From Gnetum montanum (taxonomy: Eukaryota > Streptophyta > Gnetopsida > Gnetales > Gnetaceae): 64,000 bases of DNA. The first letter of the stretch is position 1; the number at the start of each line of letters is the position of its first letter. Positions 56,101 through 64,000 of this stretch are shown piece after piece. The position numbers and the translations under genes are program-made. A model generated the notes under the pieces. That model was not told the DNA's origin and did no database searches. It saw nothing but the letters and a program-made list of their open reading frames with translations. The stretch is taken from assembly GCA_015680685.1 (NCBI GenBank), contig MNCI01035165.1, positions 276,179 to 340,178 on the forward strand, written 5' to 3'.

Positions 56101-59100
56101 ATCTTGGATGCATTTATTCCAAATGCATCATTCCTTTGCCTATCCAGGCGATGATACAGTGTCTCCAAAATAATTATACAAATGACGAAAATTCTTTCCA
56201 AATGAACAAAAACACATGAAGGATGATTCCTCTTGTTAAAATGTCTTTTCTAGCATGATTGAGAAAAGGGATGCATTTTTTTTCACTGATAGATAAATAC
56301 ACTGTTACTTACCTAAAGTTAAGTCATTTATCAATTTTTGTTTTATAAAAACCATGTCGCCTTGCTTAAAAAATTATTTCAGGAAAATGGAATAAAATGA
56401 TAGAGCATATATGATACACACATTTAACTGCGCCCAACAAAAATAACCGAATCGATAGCACATTCTAAGCTTCTTGTCCTACAAACGAGTTTTTCTTCTG
56501 TGCATTGTTGAACAGTAAACCTTGTACCACATATGCATATGCTTGTTAGATACAACTCCTAACCTGAATTGCTAGTTAGCCATGGACAACGTGGCTTGGG
56601 TAATGGATTCAAATAAATTTTAAAGATTTGATACCTTGCTGTGAACCGTTTCATACATATTTATATACTTTCTTCCGGAAAATTTTCGATGCTGAAAATT
56701 ATTATGTGAATCAACTTCTTTTGGATTACCTAAATATGTGATAATGTTTTGTTTTAACATGGGTGCATTGTATGTATAAACACATGCACACATGCATCTA
56801 GTATTTCCACAGGATTTCAAACATATTCCAAAAGAAATAACAACCATAATTGAAAATAATTTTCATCTATAAGTCTTTCAACACTAGAAAATGAAATCAC
56901 TTGATTTTAACCTATTGCTAATTATATGCTAATTTAGTTTTTTTTTGGTAAATTTTATTCAGGTTCATATTGCAGGTGTTGGTGATTGTGACTTAACTAG
57001 TGTTGCTTGTTTACCTGATCCGTCACATGCACACATGCATCTAGTATTTCCACAGGATTTCAAACATATTCCAAAAGAAATAAAAACCACAATTGAAAAT
57101 AATTTTCATCTATAAGTCTTTCAACACTAGAAAGTGAAATCACTTGATATTAACCTATTGCTAATTATATGCTAATTTAATTTTTTTGGTAAATTTTATT
57201 CAGGTTCATATTGCAGGTGTTGGTGATTGTGATTTAGCTAGTGTTGCTAGTTTACCTGATCCGTGTCCTTTACCTTCAGCATGTAAGAAAAAGGGGCTGC
57301 GTGAAAGAGAGAAACTTTTTTATGCACCCATGTCTGATTTGGGTGATCTTTTATATGACAAGGATGCGGTCTATATAAATATAAATGATCATATGGTGCA
57401 GTTTTCAAAATCAGAGAGTAATGATAATGCTGAAAACATAGCAAAAGGTATTGTCCGTCCAATTTATTTGAAAATTAGTTTTTCATTGAAATTTTTATTT
57501 CCGTAAACCATGGTATATCCAGTTGTGTTCTCTATGATGTGTTTTCTTATATGTTTAGCTCTTGGTTTTAGTTGATTGGTTGAAGAAATTGAGGAATAAT
57601 ATTACATGTTCGAACAATATTGTGCTCGTTGCTGACATTCTGTAAATGCTTTATAATCAGTCAAGAAAGCGGTGTTTCATATTATCTTGGTAGCTGGAAT
57701 ATGTGCAGGTCTTCTTTATTTCAACTTGTTTATAAGGTTTTTATGGATTTCTGTTCTTATGCTTAGGGTGTCTTTATGCAGGGAATAACCCTGATATAGG
57801 TGAAGCACTTGTTAAAACACTTCAGAATACAAGGTATTCAATTAATGAAAAATTAGAACAAAGTTTTATTCAACTTTTTAGAGGAAAGCATGCAACTGCA
57901 ACTCAAAATCTAAAAGATGGAAACATAGATGAAGGAATTTACAAGATGGAATCTAAGAGTGGTGTTGATGGAGCAATGAATGAAGGAGACAATGCTGTTG
58001 TCAACAGTGAAAAGGAAAATGAGAAATTTGATCCTGATTCTAATAGTTCATCAGATTCTGATAGTTCACAAAACAATGGGGAGGAGGTAGAGTCAGATAA
58101 TTCAGATAGAATGAAGAAGAAGATATTTAATATAAGAGAAATATCAGAATTTGAAAATGGGAGGATGAGGAGAAGAGCAATTTTTGAAGATGAAGATGAG
58201 ACTACACTGAAGGTATGTACTCTCCTCTCATTGATTATGTTGCTAGTTCAATGCTTGCAATGGATGGCATTGCTTTCATGCTTATATCCGTTATTCTAGA
58301 TATTGGTTATGTTTTAGTTGCAGATTTAATGATTTTATCCAACTTTTTAAATATTGCAAGATGCAGTATATGAGTTCACTGAAACTGAGCTGATTGTTGT
58401 TCTTGTGGAAACCTTGATCCATAAAACAGAATTCAGTTTCAGACCTTTCTTTTGCATACATACTCTACATCTTACCATAACTTGCTGGGATTGCACTTCT
58501 GACTTGTAAATGCGAGTTGCAAGCCTTTCCAACAAGCTACACCTCATTTTTATTCTGATTGCAATTTCACACGTTTGCAGAACTTTAACAGAGATGAATC
58601 TGAAAGTGATAGTGAAGATAAAGACATTTCAGATAACCATGAAGAAGATGATGATGAAGAAATGCTCAGTGAGTCTGAATCAGGCTCTGAGGCTGAGTCT
58701 GAAGGTAAAGAAAGTATGTTTTGATTAGTTTTAGATGAGTGTAGAGCAGAATAACTAATGACTTATTTCCTTGTGGCTAGATTCACGGACAATAGCAGTA
58801 TGCACGTTTTTCTTTTTTCGTTTTTCTTTGTCTGTCTGACTTCCCATGCAGAAAGCCAATGCTTTAACTAATGCTGGTGTATTTCATGATTTGGGATTTG
58901 CGTGCGGTAGAGGATCTAGGTAATGCCTCAAAGTGGAAAGAAAATCTGGTTTCTCGTACAGCCTTTAGACAAAAATCAAATCTCATGCAGCTAGTGTACG
59001 GCAATGCTGGTTCAGTATCCACCCTAATGTCCAATCAAGAGTACGCTGATCACAGTGATAATGATGATAGTGATGATGAAATTTTCAAGCCAAAGAGAAG

Positions 59101-61873
59101 TTCTAAGGTATCTATATTTTATAATTTTCATTCTGGAAAATGTGCTAGAAAACATTGAAGTTGCGCACTTTTTTTTAACAATAAAATGCACCATTTGTTG
59201 TAAACACGTCTGCTTTTATGATCTAAGTATAATGTTTATTCTGTTCATTGATTCGTTGGTAGAATTCCTAGAATTTTAATAATCTAATAATAGAAATGAG
59301 TCATAACTGATTTATTTTGACAGGGGAAAATGGACGATACATTCAAATCCGAAGAATTGAATGCTGATGATTGTAGCAGATCACTTCTAGACCTTTCACA
59401 GTTGAGTGAATGGTCAAATCCAGAGGTGGTTGAGGGTATTCGTGATCGTTTTGTGACTGGTGATTGGTCAAAAGCTGCTCAGCGAGGCAAAGAAATGGGC
59501 AACGGTGAAGATGATGAAAGCTCCGGCGAAGGTGATTTTGAAGACTTGGAGACTGGAGAAATACATGGAAATGGCTTTGAAGATGTCAACATGGTTGATG
59601 AAGAAAGAAGGAAGGAGACTGCTGAGGAAGAACGAAGGCTTAACAAGCTTGCCCTCCGTGCAAAATTCGATGCCCAATATCCTTTTTGAACAATTGTGTT
59701 ATGAGATTCTTATGTTTTTGCATGATTCTTTAGACAATCTTCGCAACCATTTGAATGTCTAGTCTTATTGTGTTGAGAAGAATTGATTTTGTGTTTTCAT
59801 GCTGCATGCTTTTAAAAATCTTGTGTGGTATTCTGACTACCTATTCGAAGATGGTGATGGTTATTCTTGACAATTTCGTTTTCTGGCTTTCAAATATGAT
59901 GGCTCTGAGCCATTGGAGCAAGAAGAGACAGATGGAAAAAGAAAGAAGTATCACACAAGTCAAGTTGGTCAGAGTGACTACTTGGATAAGGTGAATACCA
60001 CATTTCTTCTTTTCTTGTACTTTCAATATGTTCTTGAACAGACACGCAGACTTGATTACACACGAACTTTATTTCTGAAGTTGTGATTAAGTTTTTTTCT
60101 CTATCCTTTTAGCTTAAAGAAGAAATAGAACTGCGAAAACAAAGGAATGTAGCTGAGCTCAACGAAGTAGATGAAGTTACAAGGCTTGAAATGGAAGGTT
60201 TTCGTACAGGGTCATACATGAGAATGGAGGTTCGTGGTGTACCGTTTGAAATGGTAAAATATTTTAATCCCAGGTTCCCAGTTTTAATAGGAGGAGTTGG
60301 CAGGGTTGAAACAGGAGTTGGCTATATGCAGGTTGGCTGCTTGTTTTGCTTTTAAACATACTTCTTGTTTTTGGTTTTTTACATGTGGTGGTGTACCAAC
60401 AAAATTCTGGCATTTGTTTTGGTAACAGGCTCGACTCAAGAGACATAGATGGCACAAGAAGGTTTTGAAGAATCGTGATCCGATAATCCTTTCTATTGGA
60501 TGGAGAAGATATCAGACATTGCCTGTTTATTCACTCGAGGATAAAAACGGTCGGCATAGAATGCTGAAATACACACCTGAACACATGCACTGTCTTACTA
60601 CTTTCTATGGACCTGTAGCTCCTCCAAATGTAGGCATAGTCGCTTTTCAAAATTTATCTAATAATCAGGTAACTGAATTAGCGTTGAAGTGATTTTTCCT
60701 TTATCTTGAGACATTTTTGTTTTTTTCTTAAATAAACATGGTGTGGTTCATTTAATGCAGCCATCCTTTCGTATTGTGGCAACCGGAGTAGTTCTTGGGT
60801 TCAATCACTCTGTTCAGATAGTAAAGAAGCTTAAACTAGTTGGTTATCCATATGAAATTCATAAAAGAACAGCTTTTATCAAAGACATGTTCACTTCATC
60901 CCTTGAAGTTGCCCGGTTTCAAGGTGCTGCTGTCAGAACAGTTAGTGGAATCCGGGGACAAATAAAAAAGGTATTGTAAAATAAAAATAGGTTCCTGATA
61001 TGGTTTTCCTATACCGCAGTTCTAATGATCTTACAGGGAATGAACTATCTGTGTAGGCTGTTAAGTCAAAAGAAGGGAAAGAAGGCTGTGTAAGATGCAC
61101 ATTTGAAGATAAAATCCTCTACAGTGATATAGTTTTCTTGCGTGCGTGGACCCAAGTAGATGTTCCACGTTTCTTCAATCCTGTAACAACAGCTCTTCAG
61201 TCTCGTGAAGAAGTTTGGAGGGGCATGAAGACTGTTGCTGAGCTTAGGAGAGAGGAAGGAATTCCTATCCCTGTTAACAAGGATTCCCTTTACAAAGTAA
61301 GGTTTAACTTTATGATATGCTTACATCGCTTTTTCAACTTTTGAGTTAAGGTACATTCAGTTTATATTGTTGCCTAAATGCCACCGTACAAATACTACAG
61401 CCCATTGAGAGGGAGCCTAGGCGCTTTGAAACTCTGAAGATTCCTAAGAAGTTACAGGACGCTCTTCCTTTTGCATCAAAACCTAAATTTAGGTCAAAGA
61501 ATAGCAACCTTGAAATTGAAAGGCGCCGATCTGTTGTAATGGAGCCTCATGAGAGGAAAGTACATTCGTTGGTGCAGCAATTGCAAGTGATCAGAAAAGA
61601 TAAGGTAAATATATCAATGGAATGTGCTGAAGTGGGATTTATTTATGTTTTGGTGTTGCATTTGCTATGAAATTTGACCCTCATATGCTATTCGAATATA
61701 TCTTGCAGTTAAGAAAACGGATGCTGCAGCAAGAAGCCAAAAGGAAAGAATACTCGGAGAAAAAGGCTAAAGAAGAAAATGTAGCTAAGTTACGTCAACG
61801 TGAGGAAAGACGGAAACGATACAGAGAACAGGAAAAACAGAACAGACGGGTGAGGCAGAAAGTGCAGGACTAG
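53105..61873 (+). CDS. BMS1: Ribosome biogenesis GTPase BMS1, 18 coding exons, about 1195 aa
   Basis: Bms1 is a nucleolar GTPase of the small-subunit processome that brings Rcl1 to pre-ribosomes for 18S rRNA maturation. Exons: 53105-53218, 53533-53679, 53799-53889, 54783-54901, 55265-55455, 55557-55767, 57204-57447, 57782-58212, 58581-58704, 58920-59107, 59324-59676, 59894-59990, 60113-60331, 60429-60668, 60761-60970, 61057-61296, 61401-61604, 61709-61873. All joints keep frame with no internal stop. Walker A GPPQVGKS is at about residues 84-91, split by intron 2. ECPND replaces the usual G3 (127-131); G4 THLD is at 179-182. An AARP2CN-type region follows ([12 protein letters not shown].. [13 protein letters not shown]), then an acidic Ser/Asp/Glu middle (about 430-680), then the conserved C-terminal RIBIOP_C part ([41 protein letters not shown]). 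A basic Lys/Arg/Glu tail ends it. The length is close to plant and yeast Bms1. Confidence 0.95.
56781..57264 (+). repeat. Tandem duplication of intron 6 end plus exon 7 start
   Basis: Copy 1 is 56781-57023 and copy 2 is 57024-57264 (243 and 241 bp, few differences). Each contains CACATGCACACATGCATC, the polypyrimidine/acceptor TTTTATTCAG and the first ~60 bp of exon 7. Use of the first acceptor (exon from 56963) would add a frame that soon stops, so the second (57204) must be used for the protein. Confidence 0.9.
59677..59893 (+). other. Probable U12-type (minor spliceosome) intron in BMS1
   Basis: No GT donor can join exons 11 and 12 in frame. The sequence right after ..GATGCCCA is ATATCCTTTT, the U12 donor consensus. 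A branch-site-like ATTCTTGAC lies at 59863-59871. Removing 59677-59893 gives ..CAA TAT GAT GGC.., which rejoins the conserved QYDGSE stretch. The intron would end in AA, a rare but known U12 terminus (AT-AA). ATAT is repeated at both junctions, so the exact cut is ambiguous within four bases. Confidence 0.75.
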
Positions 61874-62460
61874 ATGTCATTTTGAGTCTGCTTTGTTAAC
61901 AGCAAACTGGATTTAACAGAGGCTCCTCTCTCTCTTATTTATACCGATTGTTATAGATGGTAGCAATATCATTATGAATTACATTAAAGTATTCTTAGAG
62001 AGGATAAAAGGAGAGTCAATATACCGATTGTTCCAGGTGACTATCAAGGATTGCAACAGTTTTGTAGCTAGGTGATATCTGAAAGCAATAAGTTGCCTGC
62101 ATCTTATATGATATAAAAAAGGTGTAATGAGTGCAACGCACTGGTGGTAGATCTTTAGCAGCAGTTATTAATGGATGCTGCAAAATAGAGTTGATATTAC
62201 CAAACGCTTGAATGTTGGGCCATCAGGATGCTGAAATTTGTATCTTCTCAAACAACATAATTATTACTTTTGTTGAAATTTGTCACAGTTCTACGGCAGA
62301 GTCCTCACACTGCAAGTGTTGCATTTGAGCTGTGTACGTTGATAAGTTGCTGCAAGTGCTTGCTTTTGTTATAAGCATTTCCTTGCTCTATGAAACTCTA
62401 TGTTTTGAAACATTGTTTTTTTAAAAAATATTTATAGGAATTTCAAATAAAAAATTTAAA
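61874..62460 (+). other. BMS1 3' UTR and downstream region
   Basis: Non-coding after TAG 61871-61873. Weak polyadenylation-type words are ATTAAAG at 61982 and AATAAAAAA at about 62447. The real transcript end is not determined. Confidence 0.4.
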
Positions 62461-64000
62461 TCGTATTCAGTTTTATAAATATGTAAAGAGATTAGTTTTA
62501 TTAAGAAAACTAATGCTGATATTTTTACGATATGCTCTCACACAAACCACTTTGGTACCGTGTTTAGCTTTGAAGGTTGAAACGGGATCGATGTTTTCGA
62601 TGTGTTGGAAAACTTAACTTAGCTGAACACGTACAGTCCAAAAGGGTATGTGAAGTGTTTCAGGAAGTCCATAAAAGAAATAGTCGGTGCTTTGAGTTTG
62701 GGTGTGTTTTACATAATCTTGGCTGAAGATAAATAAATGGACAACCAGAAACAATCCTTGTATCTCTGAGAGAGTTGCAATTATACGCTGTGATTTTGCC
62801 TTGGACCGCAAATTTGTCAATTAGATACATCCTTTTTTCTGTATGGTAGCCCATGTAACTTTTATAATATATACATGATGTTTGAAGACTCTAACGATTG
62901 TTGTTTTCATATAACTGAAGGATTAAAGGCAGGACGTGGTCCTTCGAATTAGTTCAGGTATACTTTACATACCTCAGGTGCATTGTCTTAGATGTTGCAA
63001 TCTCGAAACTGTGGAGAGAGAAACCAAAAAAGGCATCGTAGATAAAGGTTTTTGAGCATTTAATTAATTTTTTATATACTGAATGCATAAATTAAATGAG
63101 ATTAAAAATTATAAGTCAATAACAGAACATTTATTTTAAGCATTATTTATTTAGAATGAATAGTGTTCAAAGAAATAGAGAATCATTTATTTTAAGCATT
63201 ATTTATTTAGAATGAATAGTGTTCAAAGAAATAGAGAATCAGTATTTTGGGACCTTTAAGTATCAAACATTGATAATCTATGCTTGGAGTATGTCTCTAG
63301 AGTCACATCACTGATAATCTATGCTTGGAGTATGTCTCTAGGGTCACATCAGGGGCATTGGTAGTGGGCTATGTTAGGGTGTAAGTCGTGTGCCTATAAA
63401 CTAAGCTACAGCTCATGCATGTTTGCGCTTACCATTTGTGTAGTATTATTTTCTATTTTTAATAGAACTTTATTTTTAGTAAAATAGGCTAAATGCAACA
63501 TTAATCAAATACTTCAATTATGCTTAACCATACATTTTTAATTAACTATAAATGTTTGGGCTTACCATTTGTGTAGTATTATTTTCTATTTTTAATAGAA
63601 CTTTATTTTTAGTAAAATAGGCTAAATACAACATTAATCAAATACTTCAATTATGCTTAACCATACACTTTTAATTAACTATAAATGATTGGTGATTCAC
63701 TTACCCTACTCTTAAATATACAAACTATCTTTTTAATGGATTACGATAAAGTCTACTACTTACACACTTAAATTTGTATATTTGAAAGTGAGAATTACAC
63801 ACCACTTATTATGTGTGCTTTTGCTCATTTGGAATTATGGTTTTCCTATCTTTTTCATGGTAGAATGACACATTTAGACATTCTTATTTGTGATTTTACA
63901 AGAATATTTATACATGAGCATTAATCTTTCTTTTCAAGGATGTCTAAGGTATTATGCAATCTAGTTCTTTTTAAAGGATGTCTAAGGTTTTATGCAATCT
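62461..64000. other. Non-coding with four two-copy tandem duplications
   Basis: No gene seen. Duplications: 63129-63184/63185-63240 (56 bp, perfect), 63271-63311/63312-63352 (41 bp, one change), 63421-63553/63554-63685 (about 133 bp, few changes) and 63936-63973/63974-64000 (38 bp, cut by the window end). ORFs at 62614-62854 (minus) have no recognisable content. Confidence 0.75.

Noticed and set aside
56963-57022. Possible extra exon of BMS1
   Set aside because: It is the duplicated start of exon 7; reading on from it gives non-conserved sequence and then a stop, and including it before 57204 would repeat a conserved block.
61036-61056. Alternative acceptor TTACAG for BMS1 exon 16
   Set aside because: Using 61037 puts the conserved downstream stretch out of frame; 61057 keeps it.
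1-64000. CRISPR arrays, bacterial operons, rRNA and tRNA genes
   Set aside because: None seen. The tRNA-like boxes at 813-1760 lack a foldable full tRNA, and the spaced repeats at 18401 and 36072 are tandem units without spacers.

Overview
The window looks like nuclear DNA of a seed plant with a large, transposon-rich genome. A gymnosperm is my best guess, because the LTR retrotransposons are old, heavily mutated and deeply nested around one small-intron housekeeping gene. That assignment is inference. Only one intact protein-coding gene is visible: an 18-coding-exon BMS1 (ribosome-biogenesis GTPase) gene on the + strand at 53105-61873. Every joint between its exons keeps the reading frame, and one of its introns looks U12-type (AT-AA).

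Layout: 1-181 is the 3' end of an Athila-like LTR. 182-1883 is non-coding and holds a row of SINE-like units; one carries a 411-bp insertion with an 11-bp target duplication. 1884-32734 reads as a single minus-strand chromovirus (Ty3/Gypsy) whose two LTRs are now about 30 kb apart because other elements landed inside it: a TG...AA-ended element without terminal repeats (4060-9847), a gag-only Athila-like element (E1, 11750-18154) followed by a Copia fragment and a minisatellite, and a full-structure Athila-like element (E2, 20941-32024) sitting inside the chromovirus 5' LTR.

32740-34665 holds the gag start, primer-binding site and LTR of another Athila-like copy. At 34842-50536 an LTR is split by a 3.45-kb solo-LTR-like element (34904-49796, perfect TSD), which is itself split by an 11.4-kb Athila-like element on the minus strand (E3, 37742-49174, perfect TSD). 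E3 carries gag, PR, RT, RNase H, IN and an extra coiled-coil ORF after pol. 50537-52400 is AT-rich with no gene. After BMS1, 61874-64000 is non-coding with several two-copy tandem duplications.

Most worth following up: (1) the TG/CA-ended family without terminal repeats, one copy of which carries a decayed reading frame of about 950 codons of unknown function; (2) dense arrays of ACGT-core motifs in decay in two unrelated element families; (3) an inverted segment with inverted flanking duplications inside E2; (4) the U12-type intron and a duplicated 3' splice site in BMS1. All retroelement genes here are broken by stops and frameshifts. Five single N's appear to mark contig joins, some with duplicated or lost sequence, so absences next to them should not be over-read.
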